From positions 1,178,501 to 1,242,500 of the forward strand of contig PUFA01000312.1 in assembly GCA_003508835.1 (NCBI GenBank): a stretch of DNA of 64,000 nt, written 5' to 3'. Below the pieces are notes generated by a model that ran no database searches, was not told where the DNA came from, and was given only the letters and a program-made list of their open reading frames with translations. Shown piece after piece: positions 15,003 through 28,249 of this stretch. The stretch is from Eonycteris spelaea. Taxonomy: Eukaryota > Chordata > Mammalia > Chiroptera > Pteropodidae. Position 1 is the first letter of the stretch, and the number at the start of each line of letters is the position of its first letter. Both the position numbers and the translations under genes were made by a program.

Positions 15003-15185
15003 AGGGGTTCACAAGCTCTGGGCCACGGACTGTTACTTGTCCTGCCTGCTAGGAAGCTTCATCTGCATTTGCAGCCTCTCCGCAGCGCCAGCGTCACTAG
15101 AGCTCTTTTGAGAATCTAACGCCTCATGACCTTCTCGAAGGAGCTCTGGTGCCGAAACAGTTGGAGACCTCTGCCCCAAGGGTAT
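15003..15185 (+). repeat. Old DNA-transposon-like fragment
   Basis: Phrases such as tctgggccacggactgttac, aagcttcatctgcatttgcag, ttgagaatctaacgcctcatga and ctggtgccgaaacagttgg follow, in order and with gaps, a common mammalian non-autonomous element whose ends read like ggtccgtgg. I am sure of the family resemblance but not of the name. Confidence 0.5.
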
Positions 15186-15299
15186 GTGGGCATGCCAGCA
15201 AAGGGCCGTAAGGGAGGGTCTTGTTTTAATAGGCATCTTTGTGTTCACTGGGGAAGACAAGCATCTCCAGGTGTAGTAACATAGGGAGGAGACAAGAGA

Positions 15300-15860
15300 A
15301 TTAAAATGTTAATCAAGCCACTTTTAGAGACTGCAGTGTGCTGATAGCTCTGCGGCCAGGCCTGGAGGAGGCCTTCAGAACAAAGGAAGATGTTTCCTGG
15401 GATTGCCTCACTCCTGTGAAGGGGAAACAGAAACCAAGAGTCATTCCATAAGGCTAAACCATGGAGAACCTAAGGATTAAAGGCTGGGAAGTGCCAGCAG
15501 GCTCTTCACTCTACATACTCTTACCTTTCCATGATACACAGTCTTCCTCTTTCACTGCATGTCCATATCAAAGGAAATGGGTTAACGAAGTCTTTAAAAC
15601 AACACTGGAACTAAAGAGTGATATATAAACTGAATTCCCTGACACTCCCTCCTCCCCATACACACTATCTTCTTTCCAAGTCTCTCTTAATACTCTCAGC
15701 GCCCTTGTTCTCTCACTCTCTGCCTCTGAGAGGAGACCTTACTCTGTAGAGTAACCCCTTTTCTAATAAACTTTCCTTTTGACTCAAACTTTGGTGTTTC
15801 TGTTGAATTCTTTCTTTGCTCTCCACCAAAGGACCCTCCTGTCTCAGTACTTGGTCTCCC
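15300..15860 (+). mobile_element. Probable solo LTR of an endogenous retrovirus
   Basis: The stretch has LTR architecture: about 300 bases of U3-like sequence, a TATA box (tatataaa, 15622-15629), a pyrimidine-rich start region and a poly(A) signal AATAAA (15765-15770) about 140 bases further, followed by a T-rich U5-like tail (ctttggtgtttctgttgaatt). No gag, pol or env sequence is next to it. Exact ends and flanking duplication are not certain from reading alone. Confidence 0.5.
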
Positions 15861-16779
15861 CATCACTTGAGGAAATTTGCCCTGTTTCGCATCACCAGCA
15901 TTTGCATTCCTGCTGTGAAATGCTGTGAAATATGTCTGAAATCTGGCAGTCTGAGAAATATTCCCTTTAGAGGTGATAACTAGAGTTTGCTCAAGTTTAT
16001 TATTGGATACCAAGGCTGTTTCACAATCCAGGTCAAAAAAATCTATGTGGTGGGTTGTAAACAGCAATAAAAGAAAATAGAATAGAAATGGAAAGAGGGG
16101 GAAAAAAGCGCATATTGCAGGAAGGAAAAGAAAGACATAAAAGTTAGAAAGGGAAAGAAAGACAGGGCGGGAAGAAGAGAAAGAGATAAGGGGAGAGAGA
16201 AATGTGTTTGATCACAACATAGAATGTTATTTCCTATTGTGGGTTGGGTTCAAAAACGTTTAAAAGGTAAGGACCTAAATATCTCCAAACCGCCCCCAAC
16301 CCTTCAGAGTAAAGGAGTATTTCTTTGTTTTTCCCTTATCATCAAAATCTCACCAGTTACTCTGAACGGTTTGCAAAATAGTGAGCATTAAAAACCAGAG
16401 ATGAACGCACACCCAATCCCACCTCCTGGAGATGTAAACCACTGGGGCGAGTTTTCTCACGCTTTATTCTAAATTACTTTCATTTAAAGGTTAGCACACA
16501 TTGTATATAACAATGGTGGACCCTAATTTTTTAAAAAATCTAAAATATACTTTCCAAGTCATCCAAAAACTCTAGGAATTTTTTTTTGCAAAAAATAAAT
16601 TATAAATCTAGTACAGTTCTGAGGGGAAGACAAGGTTCTAAAACAGGAAATGAAAAGTCCCCATTAGTGCTATCCCAGAGGGTTGGCTGCAATTTAAAGT
16701 ATGATTCGAAATTTACAAAACTAGTAAGTATGAAATAAATTTAAACAAACTTTCAAATGATTTATTGCAAGTCTGTAGC

Positions 16780-16910
16780 ATTTTTTTCACATATTCTGCA
16801 CTGCCCGTTGCACAAGACTTTAGCGCAGTGTGGCTATTTAACTGTAAATCTAATAAAACAAGTTAAAAATGCAGGTATTTAGTGGCTACCGTGTTCAACA
16901 GCTCGGATAA
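16780..16910 (+). repeat. DNA-transposon end fragment
   Basis: The phrases ctgcactgcccgttgcac, gcagtgtggctatttaactg and tagtggctaccgtgttcaac match the terminal part of the same interspersed family seen at 8.25-8.81 kb. From 15860 to 16780 I see only A/T-rich and purine-rich unassigned sequence. Confidence 0.45.
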
Positions 16911-17039
16911 CAACAGTCACAGCGAAAAGATCTACTGGTCAGCGCTGTCACAGACAATCAGCAGAAAGGCTGTTTTCCCCAGGAACCCATTGACTGGGGA
17001 TGAAATGGAACAGAGACGAGAAAGACTTTCATTAAATTT

Positions 17040-17534
17040 CAAAAAGCTCTTGGGTAGCGCCCACCCCTGACAAATATGGCGGCGTTGCTGTGCATGCCTC
17101 TAAGATCGTGCAATCGCCCACCCCGCAAAAAGATGGCAGCCACCCCATCCCGGTCGAATCCTGTAGGAACACAGCCGCGCGGTCCCCAAAGCCCACGTGA
17201 TCTTACGCCACGCAGAAACATGACCGCTTCCTTATAAATCTCGCGATAATGTAGGCGGGCTCAATGCTGGTCGCGCCTTCCCAGTGCTGGATTACGCGAG
17301 ACTAGTGTCCACGGCTTCGCGCCCGTCTGCCCTTCGCCATCATGGCGGCGTCGGTGGCAGTCTCCCAATCGCCTGCTTGGTTAGGGCCGTCCGTCGGTCA
17401 GAGTCGTGCCCCAGGCACCGCCCCCGAACTGTGCTTCCCCCTCCCCCTTTCGTCACTTCCTTCCTAGCCCCTGCGCAGTCGATAAGGAAACCCGGGCGCC
17501 GCCGCGACTTTCTTTTTTACAGGCGCCCGTGAAG
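17040..17534 (+). promoter_or_regulatory. RPS11: RPS11 promoter region with pyrimidine-rich start
   Basis: CpG-rich sequence with several ATGGCGGC-like YY1 motifs (near 17078, 17132 and 17341), an E-box within cccacgtgatc (17192-17202) shared with the RPL13A promoter, and TCTCGCGATA (17238-17247). The start of transcription is probably in the pyrimidine run ctttctttttt (17507-17518), as for a 5'TOP mRNA, giving a leader of about 20 bases before AAGATGG. The site assignment is inferred. Confidence 0.6.
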
Positions 17535-19502
<1,968 letters not shown>

Positions 19503-19532
19503 GACTGTGGACCTGCCCGTCCCCCCAAACAA

Positions 19533-19538
19533 AATAAA
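19533..19538 (+). terminator. RPS11: RPS11 poly(A) signal AATAAA
   Basis: AATAAA about 30 bases after the stop codon, followed by a T-rich stretch, gives the short 3' untranslated region expected for a ribosomal-protein mRNA. Confidence 0.9.
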
Positions 19539-19539
19539 G

Positions 19540-20670
19540 TTATTTTCTCAGTCGTGGGTCAGGTTCCCGATACCTGTGCCATTACTAGAGGGAGGGACTG
19601 TCCCTGGGACTTGAGCAAGACGACAAGAAAGGTGGGGTGTTTTTTCATCCTCTAGGCCGTGAGGATGGAAATGGGGGCCAAGTCCTTTCTCCTCATCTCG
19701 CATCTCAGTGAAAAAGCTTGTACGGAAGAGGTTGTACCTGTCTCTGTCTCCTTTTGGTCCTTGTCACCTACCTGGCCTTGAGCTGCTACCTTTGCCCCCC
19801 CCCCAGTCTCTAGGGAGGAAGCGAGGGCGGAGGTTCCTGGGCCCTTTTTGGCCTCATTGGGGAGAGGGAGGAAGCAGCGGCTCACTGGGCCGGGCTTGAG
19901 GTCACAGATGCCAGCACCAAACTTCCAGGGTCTTGCCCCTGGCCACCTGGTCGTCCTTTCTCAGTGAGGCAGGGGTCCAAGTCAGGGCTCATCCTATGAG
20001 TGCATCCTCCTCACCACCACCCACACCCCTGCTGCCAAGTGAGTACCATGCCCATCTGCAGATGAATGAGCTCATTTGAGGGGGCAGCTTCTTGGCTTGG
20101 AGTGCCAGGTCTCAGATTTTGGAAATTTCCTTTGCCTGAAAATGCAAAAAAGGAATTTGGCCTTGGGGGCCTTACATGGTGGGCCCAGGGTGGAGCCTGC
20201 TCAGCAGTGCAAGGTGGCATGCAGCTCCACGGGCGGGTGAGGAAACAGAAGAATGTGGACAGGGTCAAGTAAATCAAGGGAAAGATTACTGGCAGGGCCA
20301 GGTAGGGTGACCTTGAGGGAAAGGTGGGGGAGATGAGGGGTCCGCAGGCAGTGGTGGTGGAAGGCATTCATAGAAAATGGGAAATGAGGAGGGACCTTGG
20401 GAGTATCAGATCAGGAGCAGCGTGGCCAGAGGGCAGGGCAGAAACCACAGGTGGAGACAGACTCGGATTTCAGAAACAGACGGACCATGAGCATTACACA
20501 AAGTGAGAGCCAGGCAGGCCACCAGGAGGATGGCCAGTATAGACAGAAAAAGCTGGAGAAAGCATGGAGAGGGAGATGAGGACTTCAGGGATCACAAGGA
20601 GACAGACCCTCACCATGCACAGATTGGAGGCGTGCTGGCGTCGCCCTGCCGGCTTCGTTTCTCGGGGCCT
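19540..20670. other. RPS11-MIR150 intergenic spacer, no gene seen
   Basis: No coding exon, structured RNA or clear repeat can be supported. The sequence is moderately GC-rich and purine-rich. Short open frames lack family features. MIR150 primary-transcript sequence on the minus strand would extend into this spacer. Confidence 0.5.
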
Positions 20671-20680
20671 GGCGCTGCGG

Positions 20681-20765
20681 GCCCCCAGGTCCCTGCCCCC
20701 CATGCCTGTACCAGGGGCCGCAGCATACCACTGGTACAAGGGTTGGGAGACGGGGCCGTGGGGAG
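20681..20765 (-). ncRNA. MIR150: microRNA-150 precursor
   Basis: The 5p arm (minus strand, 20729-20750, 22 bases) matches miR-150-5p over its whole length, including the seed CUCCCAA. The 3p arm (20693-20714) differs from the human 3p form I remember at two positions. The arms pair into a hairpin with a short loop at 20715-20728 and G/C-rich lower stem. miR-150 controls MYB and lymphocyte differentiation. The position just downstream of RPS11 and on the opposite strand is the human arrangement. Its own promoter is probably at the GC-rich block 20880-21080, to the right. Confidence 0.95.
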
Positions 20766-21971
20766 AGGAAGCCGCCTCGGGATCAGCCCAGCGGCTCCTT
20801 TTTACCCCGGCCCAGGAGGGCGGGGGTTCCTGCCAGAGGAAGTGGGGCCGCATCAAAGAGGGCAGGAAGGGGCAGGGACAGGTCATAGGGGGGCTCCGCC
20901 CGAACTCCAGCCTGCAGCAAGCCCGCCCCGCCCTGGGCCAGCGGGGTAGCGACCCCGAAGGAGGGGGCCGAGGCTCTCTGAGCCCCCAACGCAGGTGTTT
21001 CCGTTTGGGGTGGAGCCACCGTGTTTACAACAACAACAGCCCAGCTCCCCTGTTTCCTCCCAGCGGTCGTTGGGGCGTCTCCTCGGCACCCCATCGTGTC
21101 TGACTACCTAGTCACCGGTGGGGCTGGTGCCGGCTGTGTGTTGGGCGACACCTCTGATGGGCCTGGTGGGTCGAAAAAGACCAAGGAGAAAGACCCCTGG
21201 GTCCCGCCGATTCCCTCGTGTGAACAGTGGGACAGCAGTATCTGCCCTTAAACCCCGGTGACAGCTAAAGAGATACAATGCCTAAGTCCTATCATAACCT
21301 CGGTGCTTCCTCCCGTGCCTTCTGCCCACCCGACCTCCCTGCCTCTGCCTGCGGGTGTCCACCGCACCTACCCGCCCCTGAGCCTTTGCGAGGTTGTGCC
21401 CTCCGCCTGGACTACCCTCTGCCCCACGCTCCACCTGGCTCCTGCCCTCCCTCCCTCCTTCTTAGTCTCTAATGCTCATCGGCCTCTCCACCTGGCAAAA
21501 CCTCCAAACCTCCCATCACCCTTCCCTGCTTCATTGTCCTACCTGAGCAGGTAAAACTTATTTATGATCTATTTGTGAATTTATTGTATAAATCCTGTAC
21601 AATATTGCATATTTATTTGTTTGCTTGTTGACCATGGGAATCTGAGCTCCAGGAGGGCAGGAGACTCTCATCCTCAGAGCCCGAAACGAGTTGTGACTGC
21701 TTCCCAGGAGTCGAATGAATTAAATTGAAAGTTAAATCCCCACATTCTTGGGAGATGGACTTAACAAGACACAAAATAACCGAAAGCAGCGACCTTGAGC
21801 AGAAGCCTCCAGAAGTAAACATTAAGACCACACACAGATGCTGTTCCAAACCCTAGCCCTGCCACTCACTAGCTGTGTGACCTTGGGGAGGCCCCCACCA
21901 CAGAGCCTCAGTTGCCTAGTATATAAAATGGATCGTTGCCTCCCTGCCCCACTAGGAGGATGGCATGTGCT

Positions 21972-21972
21972 C

Positions 21973-22011
<39 letters not shown>
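21972..22011 (+). repeat. (GT)n microsatellite
   Basis: An uninterrupted run of about 17 GT dinucleotides between tgctcccgt and taatgg. It should be length-polymorphic. Confidence 0.95.
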
Positions 22012-22012
<1 letters not shown>

Positions 22013-22099
22013 ATGGACAAATAGCTCTGCTAAGTGCTGCTTCTTACAGAAGTAATTATGCCAGAGCCCTGAGCCTGTAGTTAGAAAAAGTCCCGGTGA

Positions 22100-23390
22100 C
22101 ACTCGGTATACCAGGTTCCTGCAGGCCCCAGAACAAGGGTCTTTGGCAGGTGGCCCTAGAGGCAGGTATTATATGGTATGGAAGCCTAGCAAACCCTGGA
22201 GGTTTGTCATGAGATTTTCTTTTTACCCCGGCCCAGGAGGGGTCATAGGATTTTTTTGAGGCTATTTGAGTGCGCTTCTGGAATGTTCTTTTGCATGCCT
22301 CTTATTGGAGACCCCAGTGGTATTGCCGTTTAGCAGGGAAATTAGCTCTCCAGGCAGGGTTTCACAGGAGGGCCCTGGGTTCAGGACTCTGACATGAAAA
22401 CGGGGCCGACCTTGATGACATTAATGGATCGTGGCTCTGCACCTGTCCTGTTGTAGCCGACCGCAGGAAAAGTCTGTTTTGGCCACACTGGAGATCACTG
22501 TTGGGAGCCCCCTGCTGCTCTATGTGGGTTCTGGTGGGACCTCGGGACCTGTAACTGCCCCTGCTGCTGGTTGCAATACTCAGGTTATGCTGCGGCCGCC
22601 CAGGGGTGCCATTTGCGTGTAGCGGGCACCTGAATTCATTTAACTGGTCCTGAGGGCTGTGAGTGGAGTCAGGTAAATTGAATGGGAGCGTCTCCATGTG
22701 TGAGCAGACCTGAGGGTTGTTTCAGGGTGGATGTAGATTCTTCTGGAACATTCTAACAGGACAAAGTTTTAGGGGCATATCAAACCAGCTCAGGGTGATT
22801 CATTATTGCCTTCATTCATTCTATAGATATTTACTGCGCTGGTCCCTGAGTATACAAGAGTGAGCAAGACACATCCAGGGCCTGGTGACTGAGGACCTGG
22901 GATGGGGGAAACATTGAGGGAACAAGTGTCACTACTCTGCCTTACTATGTGTCCTGTACCAAACCTTCACCTGCTGAGCCCTCTCCACTGAGGTAGGCAC
23001 AATCGTCCCCATTTTACAAAGAAACCAAGGCTGGGGGGGTTGGGGCGGGGAAGTCCACCTGGAAGAGGCAGAATTTGGTTTTGAACTCAGGTGTGATTGC
23101 CAACTGGGGTCAGTAGGGGGTGCTATAGTGTAGGTGCAGAGGGGAGGGGCAGGTATTAAGTAGAGGTTCAGGGAGCAGCACTCAGAGCAGCCTGGGGCCA
23201 TTTGTGGTACCCAAACCCCAGGGGCCCAGGTGGCTTCGCGGCCGAGGTCCCCGTGCAGGCTGACCCTTTGTTCCGAGGGGCCCAGCATCTGCTTTAATGC
23301 CCTGCTAGAACCATTTTGAAACTGGAACCAGGGGCCCCACGTTTTTGTTCGGCACCGAGCCCCGAAGATTAGTAACTGGTCCTGCCGCAA
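22100..23390. other. Intergenic sequence with MIR-like fragments
   Basis: A MIR-like stretch (attcattctatagatatttactg, here split as attcattctatag and atatttactg) is at 22805-22880, and another (attttacaaagaaaccaagg) at 23010-23030. I see no coding exon. A 23-base block at 22219-22241 is identical to one beside MIR150 (20798-20820). Confidence 0.5.
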
Positions 23391-23739
23391 GCTTTTATTG
23401 CTTTATGGTGGGCCCTGGGGACATGATACCAGGACCCAAGGGATCAGAGGCCAGAGACAGATCATTAGAGTGGGACCTGGGGACACTACAGGAGACAGCC
23501 AGCGGATGCTGTAAATGGCCCCTGAAGATATAGCAGGACCCCAGGGCTCCTAGAAGGGACTCCCAGTGGGCACTAAGGGACCCTGGAGCTTTTTCTTTCT
23601 TTCATAGCAGGAAGGAGGGAAGCTGTGGGGAATTTTCGGCCGACTTCTGAGAGGCCTCATGGCTAAACTGCAAGGAGCAGACATCAGAGTGGGGACATCT
23701 TTGCAGGGGCAAGGGAGGGTGTCCCCTGTGACTACGGTA

Positions 23740-24205
23740 GGCTGGATGATGGTCTCCCAAACACATCTATGCCATAATCCCCTCTGAAAACCTGTGAATA
23801 TGTGACTTTATACGATAAAGAAGATTTTGCAGATGTGATTAAGTTCAGGATCTTAGGAGATAGGAAGAGGATCTTGGATTACCCAGGTGGGACCGAGGTC
23901 ATCACAAGAGTCCTTTTTAAGAGGGAGGTGGCAGGGTCAGAGTCAGAGAGAGAAGCACAGATGCAGAGTTCAGGGAGGAGAAAAGATGCTGGTTTTGAGG
24001 ACAGAGGAAGGGGCCACCAGCCAGGGGATGCAGGCGGCCTCCGGCAGCAGAAAAAGACCAGGAAAGGGATTCTCCCCTGGAGCTCCAGAAGGAACCGCTC
24101 TGTGGGCCATTTTAGACTTCTGGTCTCCGGGGTGGAAAGATAATACATCTGTGTTGTTTTAAGCCACTAAGTTTGTAGTGATTGGTTACAGCAACCACTG
24201 GACAT
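23740..24205 (+). repeat. Mammalian interspersed element, near-complete copy
   Basis: The text runs through the well-known consensus phrases gcagatgtgattaagtt, cttggattacccaggtggg, tttgaggacagagga, gattctcccctggagctcc, aataca tctgtgttgttttaag and ccactaagtttgtagtg. It is non-coding. I recognise the family from these phrases but do not give a name. Confidence 0.6.
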
Positions 24206-24789
24206 GAACACAATGGTCCAGGGCCATGATGGAAGCACTGAAGCGAGGTCATGGGACGCATGGGTACAGCCTGCAGGGATCCTCCCAGAGCCCCACGGGA
24301 TGCTTTGACAGTCCGGGATACGGAACAGCCGGCCTGAACTGCTCTAACGGACCCTAAAAATTTCATGGCACAACTAAGAGGCATTCTACTAGGGTTCTGG
24401 CAGGGCCCAAAGTTTAGAGGGGACCCCCTGGGGCCATTTTGGTGACATGAGGGAAGATGGCATCCATTTTGGGGACTCCCTGGCATTCGGGGAGCGGATG
24501 GCAGGGTCTCGCCAACATTTTATTGGGAACCAAAGAACTTTTTGACAAGACCCGGTGGGCATTAGAGTGGGTGCCAGAGGTGTTGAAGTTCTAGCCAAAG
24601 GGACATTGTGGCAGGACCCAGGACACCTAGAGGAGAAACCCAGAGACGGGTAAAGCAGCACTTGAAGGACAGCTGAGCAACATGTGAGCATGACAGCAGA
24701 ACCTGGGACCACTGGGAAGAGGCTGGACGCTAGCCGGGCCCCAGGAAATGCCGAAGGATGTTCTGGAGGGTCCAATGTTTTTATTTTTC

Positions 24790-24980
24790 TGCCTTTCTCT
24801 AGGTCTGTCTGTCTGACTGCTTACCCATCTGCGTAACGGTTTTGTCTGCCTGTCCATGTATTTATTTTCCAATTTTCTGTCTGTTTCTATCTATCATCTA
24901 TTTATCGTCTGTCTGCCTGCCTACCTACCTACCTGTCTCTGTGTCTGTCTGTCTGTCTGTCTCTCTGTCTTTATGGGGAG
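24790..24980 (+). repeat. Compound TCTG/CCTA/TCTA microsatellite
   Basis: Imperfect runs of tctg, tcta and ccta tetranucleotides, purest near 24936-24970 (gtctgtctgtctgtct). Confidence 0.85.
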
Positions 24981-26369
24981 GTTCTGGATAGGATGGAGCC
25001 TCGTGTGAAAATACTAGAGAGAACCCAGGAGTGGGTCTGGGGCACCCTGCTCAACTTTACCCAGAACCTGAAGGAATGAGAACAGGTTCGGTGGCAAGGA
25101 CAGAGCCGGGGGCTGAGGCTTCTGTGGCGTTCCTGGCACAGGCACAGTCGTTGGTTCGGTGAGGGTTCAGGATGCGTTTAGCAGGACCACAGGGACACAG
25201 TGGCTGCCACTGCAGGACGTTAGTGGTGGCTGTTATCTCTGGGTCTCAGGGGACCATTGGGGACCCAAGGAGCCTGGGGATGGAGACCCGAGATTACCAG
25301 AGACCCAGGGGCGGGGTGGGTGCCCCTGGAGATGGCCCTGGAGAACTCAGGGTCACCGGAGGTAGGACTGATTATCGCGGCAGTCATGAGGGGCACGATG
25401 GGACCCCAGGGTGCCGGGCACGGCCATGGGAACTGAGGCCGTCTTAATGGGCCACAGCACTTAGAGTGGGACCAGGAGACCCTTACATTAGGGCTCAGAG
25501 AGCATTCGGATGAGTTCTGCGGCAACTTAACGTGGAACATGAGGGAGCCCAGGCTGATGGTTTTCAAGCTTCAAGGAGAAGTATGGCAGGGTCCTAGGAC
25601 GCATTGTCATGGACATCGGGCCCTTTACAGCAGAGTCCAAGGAGCAAGACGGTAGGGTCCTGAGAGACTTTAAAATGAGAACCCAAGGGCCGCTGGGATA
25701 GTGTCTCAGAGACGCAGCTGCATCCAAGGGACATAGAAGGGACAGCTGGGCATGGCAGATCCCTCAGTGTATTTTAAGAAAGAGCTAACGGTGCAGTAAT
25801 AGGACTCACGGGACCTGAACGCCTGATCTCTCAATGTTGTTGCAATGGCCCCTTGGGGTGGGTCTGTGGACACTCCAGCAGGACCCAGAGGGAGCAACGA
25901 AAATCAGCAAAGGTCCCTCAAGGAGCCAAACCCAAGTTCACCAATGTGCTGCCTCATTTCGCATGTCTACATAGCTGGGCTGCAGTGCACAGGCGTTTGG
26001 CCCAACACTCCGGATGTTTCTGTGACAGTGTCTTGGATGGGATTTATGCTTGCATTAAGGAGACTGCCCCCGGAAAGGTGGATAGGCCGTATCCAATCAA
26101 TTGACCACCTGAATGGAAGGAAAAACAGAACCCCCACCCCCACCCGGCAAGAAGGTATTCTGCTGGCAGACACCTTTGGACTTCATCTGTGAGATCAGTT
26201 CTTCCTTGTTCTTCCTGCTTTTCGACTTGAGCTGCATCTCTTTCCGGAGGCCCTAGCCTGCCCACCGCCCCTATCGGACTCGCTCAGCAAGTCTCTGCGG
26301 ACATTGAGCCCTTCCCCGAAGCGAGTCTCTCTAGATGTATTCACACATCCTGTGGGTTCTGCTTCTCTA

Positions 26370-26890
26370 GAGAATGCTAATGCATCATGTGACCTAGCAA
26401 TTCCACTCCTGGGTGTATACCCAAAAGGATTGAAAGCAGCTGTTCAAAAAGTGTACACAAATGTTCAATGCAGTATTTTTTATAATAGCCCAAATGTGAA
26501 AATGACCCAGAATGTCCATCGACGGATGAATGGATAAAGAAATTATAGATTCATACGACGGAATATTATTGCATTCCATAAAAAGTTCTGACACGTGCTA
26601 CGCCGTGATTAAATCCTCAAAACAGTACGCTGAGTGAAAGATGCCAGACATACGAGGCTACAACACTGTAGGATCCCATTAATAGAAGAGTCAAACCCAG
26701 AGACAGAAGCAGATTCGTGGTTGCCATGAGGCGGGGGAGGGAGGTTTTCCTTTTGGGGTAATGCAGAAGTTCTGGAACTAAGTAGTGGTGATAGTTCAAG
26801 ACATCATGAATGCACTAAATGCCATTAAATGATAAATCTTAAGTTTCGTGCATTTTACGGTAAAACAGATGAATGGAAGCATTATAGCAG
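26370..26890 (+). repeat. LINE-1 3' end, sense
   Basis: Sense L1 3' phrases in order: cctagcaattccactcctgg, tgtatacccaaaagg, cagtattttttataatagcc, aatgtccatcgacggatgaa and, towards the end, ggttgccatgaggcggg and gatgaatgga. The copy is diverged and not coding. Confidence 0.75.
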
Positions 26891-26949
26891 GAGTGTGAGG
26901 TGGGGGTGGGTGACTTGAGGGGGGCCCTACTTCTGATAGTAGTACACTG

Positions 26950-27080
26950 GTGTGAGTTGGTACCCATGGGGGATTGGTTCCAGGACCCCCTAGAACCAAA
27001 GTCCACGGAATGCAAGTCCCTTACCTAAAACAGTGTAGTGATATATATTGAGACTCTGTGCTAATGAGGTCATATCAGAG
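26950..27080 (+). repeat. Tigger/pogo-type DNA-transposon fragment
   Basis: The phrase tacccatgggggattggttcc and then aggaccccctagaacc, aagtccacggaatgc and aagtcccttacc follow the end region of pogo-like elements. A TA-rich remainder continues to about 27160. From 27160 to 28050 I see only unassigned sequence with C and A homopolymers. Confidence 0.5.
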
Positions 27081-28249
27081 GAAATTAAAGAACTGCTCAT
27101 GACCCCAAAGTCTGTGGGTAGCACTATACTTGAGGTCACTGCATAAATGACATCCTAGGGGATTAAGATGGCGAGGCTTCGGAAATAGGCTGATTCACGG
27201 TATAAAACTCCAGTATCACGGTAGCTTGCCAAGTTTACTTCAGTTCATACAGTATTCTGAATCAATTCTTAATCATTCTGCATGGAAAATTGATACTAAT
27301 CCTAGTCGACAATTCTTTGCAGTTTTTGCTTTCTTGAGGAAATTATAAGCTGGGCACAGGGTTCTGGTTAGGGGCATAAGCATTTTTAGAACCACGAGAA
27401 GTGCCTTTTGAGAGATGGGTGTCTTTCCAGTTTGTTAATATCTCTGCCCTTTTAGTTTAGTTTCTGGGCAGATTTCATGTGTTGTCTTCCCCTCTGCCTC
27501 CCTGCCCCCCTATACAAAGCTTTATTTGTATTGATTAAATCACACTAGCTGTATAAAAGCCCCCCCCCTTTTTTTGCATTAATCAAATCGTTTGGCAGAG
27601 GTGTGGAATCTAAGTGTTTGTCCAGTCCACTTTGCTCCTGCAGCCAGGTACTGGGCCTGGTCAGTGTTTGATGTGTGATTGGACCTAGAATCAATAAATG
27701 TAAATAGAGCTTTTGATCTGTAAGGCTTTTATACCAAGCTAAAAAAAAAAAACCCAAAAAAACTGCAGGGGCACTTTAAGGCGACACTTGGGGGAGGGGT
27801 TCCAAAGAGGAAATACGGAAGGATCTGGAGACCTTTCTTTGTAGCAAGAGATAGTGAAGATCTGGGGGTAAATGAGGTAAGAAGGGGACCCACAGAGACC
27901 TCCATATTTTGGACTTTGATAGCGTCGAGTTCTACTCTTAACTTTGTCTTGAATTCTCTGGCTGGCTGATCCTCTCAAAATGAAAAAAAAAACAAAAACC
28001 AGGGAGCAACAGAGAGACAAAAAACCAAACAAACAGAAGTTTCAAGCGAGAGGCAGAGACAAACACTCAAGAGTCTAGGCCCAGGGCCTGGGGTGTGCCC
28101 TGCAGCTGGGGGGCGGAGTTGGATATTCCTGGAGTCGGGGAGCAGTCTCCGGACAGGATGTGAGAGAGGAACTGGGGTCTCCTCCAGTCACGGGAGCCAG
28201 CTGGGACTGCAGGCGGGAACGGATCGTGGCTGCCGTGAGCAGAGCTGGA

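Larger units (their letters stand above)
23390..25940 (+). repeat. Degenerate tandem array with recurring GGACCCxxGG blocks
   Basis: Blocks such as aggacccaaggg (23432), gggacctgggga (23474), aggaccccaggg (23536), ggaccctggag (23579), aggacccagga (24616), gggacccaagga (25260), gggaccccaggg (25399), gggaccaggaga (25468) and aggacccagagg (25883) recur at irregular spacing. The array is broken by an interspersed element (23.74-24.20 kb) and a TCTG microsatellite (24.79-24.98 kb). It looks like an old minisatellite. The period cannot be fixed by eye. Confidence 0.4.
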
